A DNA stretch of 64,000 nt from Bradyrhizobium liaoningense (GCF_018130785.1 NZ_JAFCJT010000001.1:372001-436000); one strand, 5' to 3'. Positions 53,955 through 63,013 are shown, counted from the stretch's first letter. Notes: generated by a model from the sequence alone, not told the origin. A program made the numbers and translations.

Positions 53955-54164
53955 CTAGCGTGGCATCGACTCGCGCGGAAACACCAGCGAACGATCATCG
54001 AAATCCTGCACCGGGAGTTTGTCCGCCTGCACTCCGGCTTGCATGCCGCCAGGTCGGGCCGCTCCAATGGTCCCATTGATTGACGATACGTGTGATCGCG
54101 GCAGGGTTGTTGCGGCAACGAGCGATGCGACGGCAATCAGTCCGCAAAGCATCAGGCGCTTCAT
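53955..54164 (-). CDS. Small exported protein
   Basis: A 69-residue product from ATG 54164 with a strong AAGGAG upstream. It has a signal peptide or membrane anchor (MKRLMLCGLIAVASLVAATT) and a short polar remainder (GTIGAARPGGMQAGVQADKL). No family is recognised. The 213 bases upstream to 54377 hold no other supported gene. Confidence 0.6.
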   Translation of the reverse strand: MKRLMLCGLIAVASLVAATTLPRSHVSSINGTIGAARPGGMQAGVQADKLPVQDFDDRSLVFPRESMPR

Positions 54165-54377
54165 GGCAATCTCCTTGGCTGATACGTGACCCGGAGGCCT
54201 GATTAGCGTCCCATGCGAGGCGCCGATGTGCGCTGCCTCACACTCTCGTATCAGTGATCGGAGTTCCACTCCTTCGCGCGCGCTCTTGTCAGCGCGGGAC
54301 GACGGCAGTTGCTTCGACCACCTGCACGAGCGCCATGCCGGGGTAGTGGGTGCGGATTTGGTCTGCCCTCATAAGGC

Positions 54378-54845
54378 TCACTTCATGGAAATCGTGATCG
54401 TGCTGAGATTGGCGGCGAATTCCACCCCGGCCTTCGGGCCCTGCAGCACGATTGTCACGCCCTTTTCGTTGCGTAGGTGGACGCCATTGATGCCGCCGAC
54501 CAAGGCAGCGCCGCCCCCGACCGAACTATAGGTCCCCGCGAAGTCGCCGACCTCGTGGATGCCCGAGGCCCGGCCATCGAGTCGACCGACAGTCGCGCCG
54601 GCCGTGATGCCAAAACTTACGCCGGACACGTTGAACGGATAGTCACGACCACGATAGGTTAGCACGCCGGTGCCGGTGCCGCCGCCGATCAGCAGGCCCG
54701 CCTTCACGATCTTGACCCGGACCTGGCCGCTGGCCTGTGCATGCGACGGCGTCGACGGAATGGCGACCGCGAGCAGCCCGATCGTCATCAGGCAAGCGGC
54801 GATCGCGCGTGCGGAAGCTCGCCAGCTCTCACGGTTTCGCGGCAT
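54378..54845 (-). CDS. Exported glycine-rich beta protein, paralogue of the 63462-63896 product
   Basis: A 155-residue protein with a signal peptide (MTIGLLAVAIPSTPSHAQA region). The mature domain contains VRVKIVKAGLLIGGGTGTGV and YPFNVSGVSFGITAGATVGR. The same pattern (KGGFVVGVGGGEGVL, YPFTVSGMSVGLTIGAST) occurs in the 63462-63896 product. I cannot name the family. The start ATG 54845 lies within the end of the DUF2950 gene (17-base overlap), so the two are probably translated together. Confidence 0.75.
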   Translation of the reverse strand: MPRNRESWRASARAIAACLMTIGLLAVAIPSTPSHAQASGQVRVKIVKAGLLIGGGTGTGVLTYRGRDYPFNVSGVSFGITAGATVGRLDGRASGIHEVGDFAGTYSSVGGGAALVGGINGVHLRNEKGVTIVLQGPKAGVEFAANLSTITISMK

Positions 54846-55746
54846 CGACCTTCTTCCAGGTCTGGTCCGGATCGAACAGCGTGGTGCGCTGGGCGATAAG
54901 CTCGGTGCGCTTGCCGAGATCCTTCTGGTAGACGACGCCGTCATGATTGACCAGGAAGGTCATGATGCCGGAATTGCCGTATTCAGCGGGCCACGCGATC
55001 AGCCCGAAGCCGCCGATCATCTTGCCCTTGACGACATAGTTGACCGCGCCGCCCGGCGCATCGCGGCCCTGCCCCTTGAGGATGTGAAAGTAGTAGCCGT
55101 GATACGGCGCGGGGCCGACATCGCCGCCGCGGTAACCTTCCTTCGAGGCCTCCGCCACCAGCGCACCAAGCGGGCTCGGATCTTTGTCGTCGCGCCAGAA
55201 CAGGCCATCCTTCTTGCCGGGCGAGGAGACGATGCGCTGCGCATAGACGCCGGCGCCCTCGCCGCGGTCCTTGTCGGCATATTCGTTCTGCGCGTCGACG
55301 AAAGCGAGCGCGGTCTGGATCGCATCGAGCTCGTTGCGGCCGATGCGACGGCGCAGCACCTCGATGCGGCCCTCGGCAGTGTCGAATTCCCAGCCGGCCT
55401 TGGTGTTGACCAACGGAATCGGAAACGCGAAGTCATCCGGGCCCAGCATCAGCGTCGCGGTCTTATTGCCCTCCGCCTTGATGCCGTGCTTGACGTCATA
55501 CATCGAGGTGAAGCGCTGACGGATGTCCTTGTCGGCGATCTCGTCGCCGGACGAGACGATGTCGTCGGCGGCACGGCCGAGCACTTTCAGGATGTCGTCC
55601 GGCCCGCTCTTGACCGCGGCCGCGAGTGCGGCGGCCGCGTCTTCCGGTGTCTTGTAGGCCTGCTGCGCCCGCGACGCAGTGCCGAGCAGCGCCAGCGCCA
55701 TCAGGCCCGGCAACACCGCACGGCGGAACGATTTCAGACCGGTCAT
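54829..55746 (-). CDS. DUF2950-family exported protein
   Basis: A 305-residue protein with a signal peptide (MTGLKSFRRAVLPGLMALAL, then LGTASRA). The DUF2950 pattern includes YKTPEDAAAALAAAVKSG, GRNELDAIQTALAFVDAQNEYA and YHGYYFHILKGQG. Near the C-terminus is FGLIAWPAEYGNSGIMTFLVNHDGVVYQKDLG. Function is unknown; DUF2950 and DUF3300 genes are often adjacent, as here, with a 4-base overlap. Confidence 0.88.
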   Translation of the reverse strand: MTGLKSFRRAVLPGLMALALLGTASRAQQAYKTPEDAAAALAAAVKSGPDDILKVLGRAADDIVSSGDEIADKDIRQRFTSMYDVKHGIKAEGNKTATLMLGPDDFAFPIPLVNTKAGWEFDTAEGRIEVLRRRIGRNELDAIQTALAFVDAQNEYADKDRGEGAGVYAQRIVSSPGKKDGLFWRDDKDPSPLGALVAEASKEGYRGGDVGPAPYHGYYFHILKGQGRDAPGGAVNYVVKGKMIGGFGLIAWPAEYGNSGIMTFLVNHDGVVYQKDLGKRTELIAQRTTLFDPDQTWKKVDAAKP

Positions 55747-57485
55747 GGCGTCACCTCCGCGGGAATCTTCGCGCCGCCGGCGACCCAGTCGCGATAGGTG
55801 CGGAAGGTCAGTCCGAGCTTTTCGTAATAAACGCGCAGATAGCCGTCGCTGCCGCGGGTCACGGCATCGGGCATCACCTGCTCGACTTCCTGCGCCATTA
55901 CGCCGACATAGGCCTTGTCGTTGCCAATGTAGCTGAAGCGATAATAGCCGAGGCCGTTCGAGAGATGGCCGAGCAGCACGACATCGTGCTTCAGCGCGAT
56001 GTCGGAGCGCCGGCCTCCGCCACCCCCGCGGCCGCCTCCGCCGCCGCCACCACGGAAGCCGCCGCCGCCACCGCCGTGCATCGCCATGCCACCGCCGCCG
56101 CCGCGACCGGCCATGGCCGCTCCACCGCCGCCACCGCGCGGCATGCTCGCCATGCTGGCGCGTCCGCGCGCCGATGCCGCGGCAGCCGACCGGCCGGACG
56201 AGACATTCATCGCGCCGCCGCGATTGCCGCCACCGCCACGATTGGCCGCGGCACCACCGCCGGCACGGTTCGCGGCCTTGGCGCGATCGCCGCCGCCTTT
56301 GTTGCCACCCTTCGCACGATCACCGCCGCCCTTGGCGCGATCTGCAGCACCCGCGCGATCGCCGCCACCGGGACGATCGCCGCGATTGCCGGCACGGTCA
56401 CCCGCGCGATCGCCGGCGCGATCTCCTGCTCGATCTCCTGCACGGTCACCCGGACCGCCACGATCACCAGCACGGTCGCCTGCACGATCTCCCGCGCGAT
56501 CTCCTGCCCTATCTCCCGGGCCCCCCTGGTTCGGACGCAGCACCTGGTTGCCGTCACGGCCGCGGAAATCCATCCGGTCGGACGCGCCGGCCCTGACGTT
56601 GTTGTTGCCGAAACGCTGCTGCACGTTGACGTTGTTGTAGCGCACACCGCCGCGATGCGCCGGATTATGCTGCCAGCCGTTGGCGATGTTGGTGGTGCGA
56701 TGATTGACGTAGACGTTGCGGTTGCCCCAGTTGCAGCCGCCGCCCCAGTAATTGCCCCAGCGTCCGATCGCCCAGGCGGTGCCGAAGGCGAGGCCCGCCG
56801 CGACCACGCCGGCGCCGATATAGGACGGATAGCCCCAATAATACGGCGGATATTCCGCATAGGGCCAGCTGCCATAGACCGTCGCCGGATCGTAATAGGG
56901 CACATACATCTCCGCGGGATCGGCCTGCTGGATCACGACGACCTGCTTGCCTTCCTGCGACTGGACGCTGACCTTCTGCTGCTTGGTGGTGACGAGCTTC
57001 TTGTTGTCATAGGCCTTGTTGCGCAGGCGCTGGATCGCATCCATCACATCAGGCTGCTGCGCGAGAAAGGCATCGCCCAGCTTCTTGGTCCAGTCCAGCT
57101 GGTCGCTCATCATGGTCAGGACGTCGGCGGTGCTGGCAAGTGCCTTGGTACTGTCGTCCCAACTCTGCTTCTCCACCTCTGTCCTGAGCGCATCGCCCTT
57201 GAGGCCCTTGTGCTCCTTCAGCCAGCGGTCGGCCTGCACCACTTCGAGCGGATAGGTGGAGGCCGCCAGCACATTGGCAAGGAGCTCATCGGGATAGAGT
57301 GCGATCGGCGCGACCAAGGCCTCAAGCTGCTCAGGCTTCAGAAGCTCGGCCGTCGGCGCAGGCGGGCTCGCAGGCTGCGCCTGCGGAGTTGGGGCCGCAG
57401 GTGTCGTCGTGGTCTGCGCCGTTGCAGCGCACGACGTCGCCAATATGAACGCAAGCGCCATCAGGGTCTTGCCGCAGCGAAACAT
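55743..57485 (-). CDS. DUF3300 protein with GDRA repeats and C-terminal S74-like domain
   Basis: A 580-residue exported protein. A signal peptide (MFRCGKTLMALAFILATSCA) is followed by the DUF3300 domain (LKPEQLEALVAPIALYPDEL and the YVPYYDPATVYGSWPY region). Next come many tandem GDRA tetrapeptides (about residues 320-410) and a glycine-rich linker. The last 90 residues resemble the S74 intramolecular chaperone of phage tail spikes: SDIALKHDVVLLGHL, then YVGVMAQEVEQVMPDAV and LRVYYEKLGL. S74 domains can self-cleave at a Ser-Asp pair; one is present (RRSD). ATG 57485 gives the signal peptide. A perfect FixK-like box lies 58 bases upstream. Confidence 0.88.
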   Translation of the reverse strand: MFRCGKTLMALAFILATSCAATAQTTTTPAAPTPQAQPASPPAPTAELLKPEQLEALVAPIALYPDELLANVLAASTYPLEVVQADRWLKEHKGLKGDALRTEVEKQSWDDSTKALASTADVLTMMSDQLDWTKKLGDAFLAQQPDVMDAIQRLRNKAYDNKKLVTTKQQKVSVQSQEGKQVVVIQQADPAEMYVPYYDPATVYGSWPYAEYPPYYWGYPSYIGAGVVAAGLAFGTAWAIGRWGNYWGGGCNWGNRNVYVNHRTTNIANGWQHNPAHRGGVRYNNVNVQQRFGNNNVRAGASDRMDFRGRDGNQVLRPNQGGPGDRAGDRAGDRAGDRAGDRGGPGDRAGDRAGDRAGDRAGDRAGNRGDRPGGGDRAGAADRAKGGGDRAKGGNKGGGDRAKAANRAGGGAAANRGGGGNRGGAMNVSSGRSAAAASARGRASMASMPRGGGGGAAMAGRGGGGGMAMHGGGGGGFRGGGGGGGRGGGGGRRSDIALKHDVVLLGHLSNGLGYYRFSYIGNDKAYVGVMAQEVEQVMPDAVTRGSDGYLRVYYEKLGLTFRTYRDWVAGGAKIPAEVTP

Positions 57486-57542
57486 CACATCCCTCCCTCG
57501 GACTTCCAGTGGGAGAAGATCGGGTCGGGGCACGCGCGTTTG

Positions 57543-57556
57543 TTGATCGAGATCAA
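57543..57556 (-). promoter_or_regulatory. FixK/FNR box (TTGATCGAGATCAA)
   Basis: A perfect TTGAT-N4-ATCAA palindrome 58 bases upstream of the DUF3300 start. Activation from this site would place the start point near 57508 and control the DUF3300-DUF2950-exported protein set. The family of regulators (FNR, FixK2) responds to low oxygen. Confidence 0.7.
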
Positions 57557-57599
57557 CGAAACGAGGTCATCGCGACTGCTGCAACGCGGGAGCCGCGCG

Positions 57600-58586
57600 T
57601 TATTCGATCAGCTCGGCGTCCATCAGAAGCCGGTTTGGGACCGTCAGGCCAAGGGCGTTGGCCGCCTTCATGTTGATGACCAGCTCGAACCGCGTAGCGA
57701 ACTGCACCGGGAGGGTGCGAATCTCGGCGCCCCGCAGGATGCGATCGACATAGCCGGCGCCGTCACGAAACTGCTGGGTGAGATCGGCGCCGTAGGACAT
57801 GAGCCCACCGTTCACTGCGTAGAAGCGAACGGCAAAGATCGCAGGCACGCGGCGCTGCATCAGCAATGCGATCGTCATCCCGCTCTGGGTCCCGAAGAAG
57901 CCGCCATCCGGCAGCACGACAAGGCCGCCGCCGGTTTGCGCCGCAGTCTCGATCACAGCTGCGATTTCGGCGCCACTGCGCACGCCGGCACCGGTGACCT
58001 TGAGGCCGAGACGGCCTTCCATCTGATGCGCGGTCTGAAGATAGAACGGCGCATAGGGCGAGGACTCCGGATTGAACAGGAGCGCCGCACTGCTCATGCT
58101 CGGTGCCATGTCCTTCAACAGGCTGAGCCACTTCCCGCTCATCGAGTGTTCGTAGAGCGAGAAGCCGGTGAGATTGTCGGTCGGCCGCGCCAGATTGGCG
58201 ACGAGCCCGGTCCCGACCGGATCGGACAGCCCAACGAAGACGATCGGAATTCTCTGTGTCGCCTCGCGCAGGGCCCGGGTCGTTCCTGTGCTGGTCGACA
58301 ACAGCACATCCGGCGCGCCAGCGACGAGTTCGAGCGCCTCCAATTGCTGTCGCGCGGGATTTGGACCCGGCCAGCGCACCTCGAACCGGTAGTTCTGATT
58401 GGCGATCCAGCCGCGATCGGCGAGCCCTTGCCGAAAGGCATCGACACGCATCAGCGCGCCGGGGTCGCCGGCGACATTGCCGGTCAGGACGCCGACGGAC
58501 GGTAATCTGTCCTGGGCCCTCGCCAGGACCGGGACCACAGCCGCTGCGCCCGCCAGCGACAAGAACTCACGCCGTCCTATGGCCAC
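57600..58586 (-). CDS. ABC-type substrate-binding protein (TrpX-like), Tat-exported, orphan
   Basis: A 328-residue protein of the PF04392-type binding family: PSVGVLTGNVAGDPGALMRVDAFRQGLADRGW, and IVFVGLSDPVGTGLVANLARP with NLTGFS. A Tat-like signal GRREFLSLAGAAAVV begins right after the GTG start at 58586, which has GGGAG upstream. No permease or ATPase gene is near. It is 108 bases after a histidine kinase whose sensor domain has a similar fold. It may present a ligand to that kinase rather than to a transporter. Confidence 0.85.
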   Translation of the reverse strand: MAIGRREFLSLAGAAAVVPVLARAQDRLPSVGVLTGNVAGDPGALMRVDAFRQGLADRGWIANQNYRFEVRWPGPNPARQQLEALELVAGAPDVLLSTSTGTTRALREATQRIPIVFVGLSDPVGTGLVANLARPTDNLTGFSLYEHSMSGKWLSLLKDMAPSMSSAALLFNPESSPYAPFYLQTAHQMEGRLGLKVTGAGVRSGAEIAAVIETAAQTGGGLVVLPDGGFFGTQSGMTIALLMQRRVPAIFAVRFYAVNGGLMSYGADLTQQFRDGAGYVDRILRGAEIRTLPVQFATRFELVINMKAANALGLTVPNRLLMDAELIE

Positions 58587-58693
58587 CCACCACTCCCAAA
58601 CTCGAACCGCGCCCCCGCCCCGCCATGACGCAACTGCGAAAGGAAACCGCCTCGCTGCAACTGAAGGCTTGATCGAAACCAAGACATCGGCTG

Positions 58694-60589
58694 TCAGCGG
58701 AGAAGCGGCAGCCGGATCGTGAACCGTGCCCCGCCCGCCGGCTGGTTCGTCGCACTGATCGTGCCGTGATGGGCCTCGACGATGGTTTTGGCGATCGCGA
58801 GCCCCATCCCCATGCCTTGCGGCTTGGTCGTGAAGAACGGATCGAAGACGTTGGCGAGATCGGACGCTGCCATTCCGGGTCCGGTATCGACGACATTGAC
58901 TTCGGCCTCGTTGCCGACACGCACCGTCCAGACGCTAACCTCGCGTTTCCTCGCGTCCGAAATCGCATCCATCGCGTTGATGATCAGGTTGAGAACTACC
59001 TGCTGAAGCTGGACCGGATCGCCCTTGACGCGCAGGTCGGCCAGCACGGGCGTGTAGGTCAGCGTGATCCGGCGACCTTCGGCGACGGCCCGCACCAGAC
59101 CGATCGCCTCCCGCACCGTGTCGTTGAGCTCGATGTTCGCGATCTCGAACGGCGTCTTCTTCAGGATACTGCGCAGCCTGCGGATCACCTCGCTCGCGCG
59201 CTGATCGTCGCGCCTGATGTCGGCGAGAATCTGCCGGATTTCGTCGAGATCCGGCGAGGCACCCTTAAGCATGAGCTCCGCCGTTTCCGCATTGGTCAGG
59301 ATCGAGCCGAGCGGCTGATTCAGCTCGTGGGCAATCGACGTCGTCATTTCTCCCAGGGCCGAATAGCGATTGACGTGAGCGAGCTCGGCAAGGCGCTGGC
59401 GCGACTCGACCTCGGCGCCACGGCGACGCTGCCGCTCATGCAGCAGCCCGCTGATCAGAGCAGCCTGCACCAGGATCACTGCTGCGATCAGCAGCATCTG
59501 CCAGCGATATTGCGCCCAGACGGGCGGCTCGCGAAACAGGATTTCACTATCAGGCGGCAGACGGCTCTCGCTGATCCCCCAGCGCTGCAATTCTCGCCAA
59601 TCATATTTTGGCGGTGCAAATCCGATCGGATCGTACTTGATGCCTGCTGGCTTTTCTCCGCCGAGAATGCGGATGGCGGCGCCGACGGTCTTGGCGCTGG
59701 TCTCGGCGACCGAGTGCATCGGGCCGCCGACGGAGTTGCCGCCGAAGAATGGTTCCTGATAGGAAAAGATTGGCGCATTCGCGACCGCATGCAGTCTGCG
59801 CAAGGCAAAGTCGCCTTCATGAACGATGCCGGCAGCATCCACCGACATCAGTCCCCAGAACAGCGCCGTGTGCGGCGGTAGCGTCGCCCCCCGCTTCAGT
59901 ATCTCCTCGAACGAGAGATCCGAATACCAGGTGAGCGCGAGGCGGCCTTCCAGCGGTTTCAGCTCGCGCCTCACCTCGTCGATCCAGAACTTCTCGAGCG
60001 GCGAGGCGCCGATCACGACGGCGACGTTCTTGGTGTCAGGCATCACCTGAAGAATGTTCTCGAACGCGGCCATGAAATCGTTGCGGACCGCGACGACCAC
60101 GTCGTTGTCGGTGAGCTCGAAACGATTGACCAGCCGCTGCTCGACGACAGTCAGGACCATCGGCGTGCCCGGAAAAAGTTTCTGCCGATATCGCTGCACG
60201 AACCGCGCTGCGGGCGCGCCGATGCTCACGACGATGTCAGGCAGTGCCCCTTGGTAGACCGAGTGCAAATACTCGACAAAGGGCGCCTCCGGACCCGGAT
60301 TGTTGAAGCGCGCCATGAGCAGCGTGTGCTCCTGGACGTCCAGCGGCCATGGCGATTGTCGTTCCAGCTCGGCCTTGATGCTTCGCGCATATTCGCTCCA
60401 GGGCCGGAATTCCCGCCCAAACGAGTGCAGCACCAGCACGCGCTTGAGTTCGCGATAGCGGGCTTCGCCAAGCTGGACAGCGCCGGCCGGCCGGCACGGG
60501 ATGCACGTTGCGAGCAGCAGGACGAGACAAAACCACGCGGCCGCAACCTGCCACGGCCTGACCGAAACGATGGTCATGCGCCCGCTCAT
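58694..60589 (-). CDS. Sensor histidine kinase with periplasmic binding-protein-like sensor
   Basis: A 631-residue membrane kinase. An N-terminal signal/anchor (to about residue 37) is followed by a periplasmic ABC-type binding-protein-like domain (KRVLVLHSFGREFRPWSEYA ... AGIKYDPIGFAPPKYDW). A membrane helix lies near residues 378-398. Then come HisKA with the phosphorylated His in MTTSIAHELNQPLGS and the ATP-binding domain with NLIINAMDAI, DTGPGM and GMGMGLAIAKTIVEAHHG. It should phosphorylate a response regulator that is not encoded in the window. Confidence 0.92.
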   Translation of the reverse strand: MSGRMTIVSVRPWQVAAAWFCLVLLLATCIPCRPAGAVQLGEARYRELKRVLVLHSFGREFRPWSEYARSIKAELERQSPWPLDVQEHTLLMARFNNPGPEAPFVEYLHSVYQGALPDIVVSIGAPAARFVQRYRQKLFPGTPMVLTVVEQRLVNRFELTDNDVVVAVRNDFMAAFENILQVMPDTKNVAVVIGASPLEKFWIDEVRRELKPLEGRLALTWYSDLSFEEILKRGATLPPHTALFWGLMSVDAAGIVHEGDFALRRLHAVANAPIFSYQEPFFGGNSVGGPMHSVAETSAKTVGAAIRILGGEKPAGIKYDPIGFAPPKYDWRELQRWGISESRLPPDSEILFREPPVWAQYRWQMLLIAAVILVQAALISGLLHERQRRRGAEVESRQRLAELAHVNRYSALGEMTTSIAHELNQPLGSILTNAETAELMLKGASPDLDEIRQILADIRRDDQRASEVIRRLRSILKKTPFEIANIELNDTVREAIGLVRAVAEGRRITLTYTPVLADLRVKGDPVQLQQVVLNLIINAMDAISDARKREVSVWTVRVGNEAEVNVVDTGPGMAASDLANVFDPFFTTKPQGMGMGLAIAKTIVEAHHGTISATNQPAGGARFTIRLPLLR

Positions 60590-60681
60590 CCGCCTCCACC
60601 GACGAACTGTCTAGCCATTGGCGGCAATTCTAGCGGGAAATGCACCGCTTCAACAGGCCCTGGGGATGCAGTCACGGGTGC

Positions 60682-61914
60682 TCAGTGCCCGCTCAACACC
60701 AGCGTCTGGATCGGCAGCAGCAACGCCTGGATGCGCAGCAGCAGGGCATGGACCAGGCCGACGCCGTCGACGACGTGCAGCGCGATCTTACGGCTGGTCG
60801 GGGTGTCCTTGGCGGAAATCTCTTCATGATTGCTGGTGTAGGCGTTGACGATACAGCTCGAGCCCGGCGTCACGCCCTCGAGGCCGCCTTTGTAGAGCGG
60901 CTCCAGGAACACCAGGATCGTGCCGGGCCGAACGGCGTTCTGTGCTTCCAGTAACTGCTCGCCGGAGCGGAATTGGCCGGCGGCGATGTAGTCCTGCACA
61001 GTCGTGATCACCATCGGGATGATGACCCACGGCTTCGAGATGCAGGTCGCCTCCGCCACCATGCCGGTCTTCATCACCTGGGCCTCGATCTGACCGAAGC
61101 CGGCCTGAAGGAACGTTCGGCCGGCCTCCGTCGGAATCAGGATTCCCGCCGGCCGCATCAACTGGTTGACGACGTCGCCGGAGCGGACAAGGAACTGCTC
61201 GACGCGCCCGTCGACGCCGGCACGGACTTGTGTCTTGTCGAGATCGACCTGGGCCTGATCAAGCGCCGCCTCGGCACTCGCCTTCTGCGCTGGAAGCGAG
61301 GTCGAGACCTGCAAGGCCGCCGACTGCCGCGCGGCCGTCGCGGCATCGATGCCGGACTGGCGCTGGTCGACCAGTACCTGAAGCTTTTCGATATCGCGCT
61401 GCGGCACGATGCCGGGATTTCGGCGCTGCAGCTCGGTCTTGACGTCGAGCTCGTCCTTGGCCTGCTGGTAATTCGCCTTCGCTTCGCCGATCTGCGCCTC
61501 GGCCTTGACCACGTCAGCTTGTGCCGTCTGCATGGCGGCATCGACTTCGGCAATCTTGCGCCTGGCGGTCTCGACCGCGGCCTGCTGCTTCGAGGCGTCG
61601 AGCGTGAACAGCACGTCGCCCTTCTTCACCGGCGCGCTGAATCCGAACTTGACCTCGGCCACGCGCCCCGAGCCTTCAGGCAGGATCGGCACGGTGCGAA
61701 AATAAAGCGTCGCGCTGGATGTCGACGGATGGAAATAGAAGATCATGGTGATCAGCGACACCGTCAGCATCAGGCAGCCGGTAATGCCCCAGCGCAGCTC
61801 GTACCAGACGGAGAAGAAGGTGATCTCCTTGCCAAAGCGCTTGCCCTGGACGTAGCGGCGGTAGAGATAGTCGGGCAGGATCGTCAGCAGCGAGCAGAAC
61901 ATCAGCTCAAACAT
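60682..61914 (-). CDS. HlyD-family membrane fusion protein (YibH/YiaV-like)
   Basis: A 410-residue periplasmic adaptor. It has an N-terminal membrane anchor (ITGCLMLTVSLITMIFYFH) and barrel/lipoyl segments (VAEVKFGFSAPVKKGDVLFTLDA). A long coiled-coil hairpin spans about residues 90-210 (ETARRKIAEVDAAMQTAQAD and on). VRAGVDGRVEQFLVRSGDVVNQ follows. It starts at ATG 61914, overlapping the DUF3302 gene by 8 bases. The HlyD/DUF3302 pairing is the same as yibH-yibI or yiaV-yiaW in enterobacteria. Its export substrate is unknown. Confidence 0.88.
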   Translation of the reverse strand: MFELMFCSLLTILPDYLYRRYVQGKRFGKEITFFSVWYELRWGITGCLMLTVSLITMIFYFHPSTSSATLYFRTVPILPEGSGRVAEVKFGFSAPVKKGDVLFTLDASKQQAAVETARRKIAEVDAAMQTAQADVVKAEAQIGEAKANYQQAKDELDVKTELQRRNPGIVPQRDIEKLQVLVDQRQSGIDAATAARQSAALQVSTSLPAQKASAEAALDQAQVDLDKTQVRAGVDGRVEQFLVRSGDVVNQLMRPAGILIPTEAGRTFLQAGFGQIEAQVMKTGMVAEATCISKPWVIIPMVITTVQDYIAAGQFRSGEQLLEAQNAVRPGTILVFLEPLYKGGLEGVTPGSSCIVNAYTSNHEEISAKDTPTSRKIALHVVDGVGLVHALLLRIQALLLPIQTLVLSGH

Positions 61915-62341
61915 GGCTGTGCTCCTTCTCCTTCGCGGGCCCCGGCTTTTCTGGAGGCGGCGTGTCGCCACCTGTCGGTCGCGGGCTGGCCTGCGTGGCC
62001 GCGTCGCTGTCTTCGGGCGCCGCATCCGCGATTTTCTCCACGGAATCGGCGATGCTGCGCAGCGGACCGCCGAAGTCGGGAATGTCGATCATGGCCAGCA
62101 GCAGGCCTGCGATCCAGAAGATGTGCATATGGGTAAAGAGCGAGATCAGGCCCAGCACGGCGACAAACTCGAATTGCAGCTTCTGCGACTTGTGCGCCAT
62201 CCGCTCGGGCAGGCTGTGCAGTTTCCAATAGAGGGTTCCGACCCAGAGCAGGGTGCCGATCAGGAATATACCCATCACCACCATCAGCGGATCCACGCCG
62301 CTTCCCGGCGCGAGATAGAATGGCAGGTGATGCGGTGCCAT
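61907..62341 (-). CDS. DUF3302-like inner-membrane protein
   Basis: A 144-residue protein with two or three membrane spans (PLMVVMGIFLIGTLLWVGTL and FVAVLGLISLFTHMHIFWIAG) and a charged Pro/Glu-rich tail. ATG 62341 is used; a longer open frame is possible but starts inside the promoter region. It is the expected partner of the HlyD-like protein. A FixK-like box lies about 95 bases upstream. Confidence 0.8.
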   Translation of the reverse strand: MAPHHLPFYLAPGSGVDPLMVVMGIFLIGTLLWVGTLYWKLHSLPERMAHKSQKLQFEFVAVLGLISLFTHMHIFWIAGLLLAMIDIPDFGGPLRSIADSVEKIADAAPEDSDAATQASPRPTGGDTPPPEKPGPAKEKEHSHV

Positions 62342-62435
62342 CGGATGAAGCTGCTCGTTCAACGTTATCTCCCGATCAGGCGCGTGTCTGACTGAATACT
62401 TCGAACGCAGTGTCGGTATCGGGTTGCTCAATTGC

Positions 62436-62449
62436 TTGATCTGGATCAA
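62436..62449. promoter_or_regulatory. FixK/FNR box (TTGATCTGGATCAA)
   Basis: A perfect TTGAT-N4-ATCAA site between the divergent DUF3302 and 62521-62973 genes. Its centre is about 100 bases from the first start codon and 79 bases from the second. Either or both could be activated under low oxygen. Confidence 0.7.
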
Positions 62450-62520
62450 CGAGCCTGGAACGGCCCCACCTAGCGTCCGCTGGAAGCTGACGCACAACAG
62501 CCAAACAGGAGCCGCCTGTC

Positions 62521-62973
62521 ATGCCCGGCATCGATGATCTCATCCCCAGTGCCACGCAGATCCGCAAGGAAGCAGCCCTCAAGGAGGCCGAGAAAGCGGA
62601 CGCATATGCCCGCCTCGCCGCCGCCGCCGAAGCCGAGAAACATGCCCTGATTGAACGCCTCAGCAAGCCCTCTGGCAAGACCGAGGACGAGAAGATCAAG
62701 CTCGCCTCGACCATCATCCAGCGTGCGGTGCGAAATGGCTTGACCGAGGTTCAGGTCTACCGCTTCCCCAACACGCTGTGCACCGACAAGGGCCGCGCCA
62801 TCAACCAACTGGAAAAGGGCTGGGAGAACACCCTGACCGGGATTCCGAAAGAAATCTTCCAGCTCTGGACCGACTATCTCAAACCGCGCGGCTATCGCAT
62901 TGCCTATCAAATCATCGATTTCCCGGGCGGCGTGCCGGGCGACATCGGCATTACGATTTCCTGGGGTGATTGA
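62521..62973 (+). CDS. Conserved hypothetical cytoplasmic protein
   Basis: A 150-residue soluble protein. The N-terminal half is a charged helix, possibly coiled coil (RKEAALKEAEKADAYARLAA, then AAEAEKHALIERL). The C-terminal half is globular (TEVQVYRFPNTLCTDKGRAI, RIAYQIIDFPGGVPGDIGIT). ATG 62521 has AGGAG upstream. I do not know the family. The FixK-like box upstream suggests expression at low oxygen. Confidence 0.75.
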   Translation: MPGIDDLIPSATQIRKEAALKEAEKADAYARLAAAAEAEKHALIERLSKPSGKTEDEKIKLASTIIQRAVRNGLTEVQVYRFPNTLCTDKGRAINQLEKGWENTLTGIPKEIFQLWTDYLKPRGYRIAYQIIDFPGGVPGDIGITISWGD

Positions 62974-63013
62974 GTACGGCTCTGTCCCATGAGACCCGAC
63001 ACAGCGAAAAGGC

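Noticed and set aside
56330..56520. Tandem short repeats that could suggest a CRISPR or satellite
   Set aside because: They are in-frame 12-base units encoding GDRA inside the DUF3300 gene, with no spacers.
55626..58505. A 959-residue open frame on the plus strand opposite DUF3300 and the binding protein
   Set aside because: It is low-complexity Ala/Arg/His/Ile sequence without a domain and lies exactly antisense to genes with clear signals. It is a shadow of GC-rich codons and the GDRA repeats.
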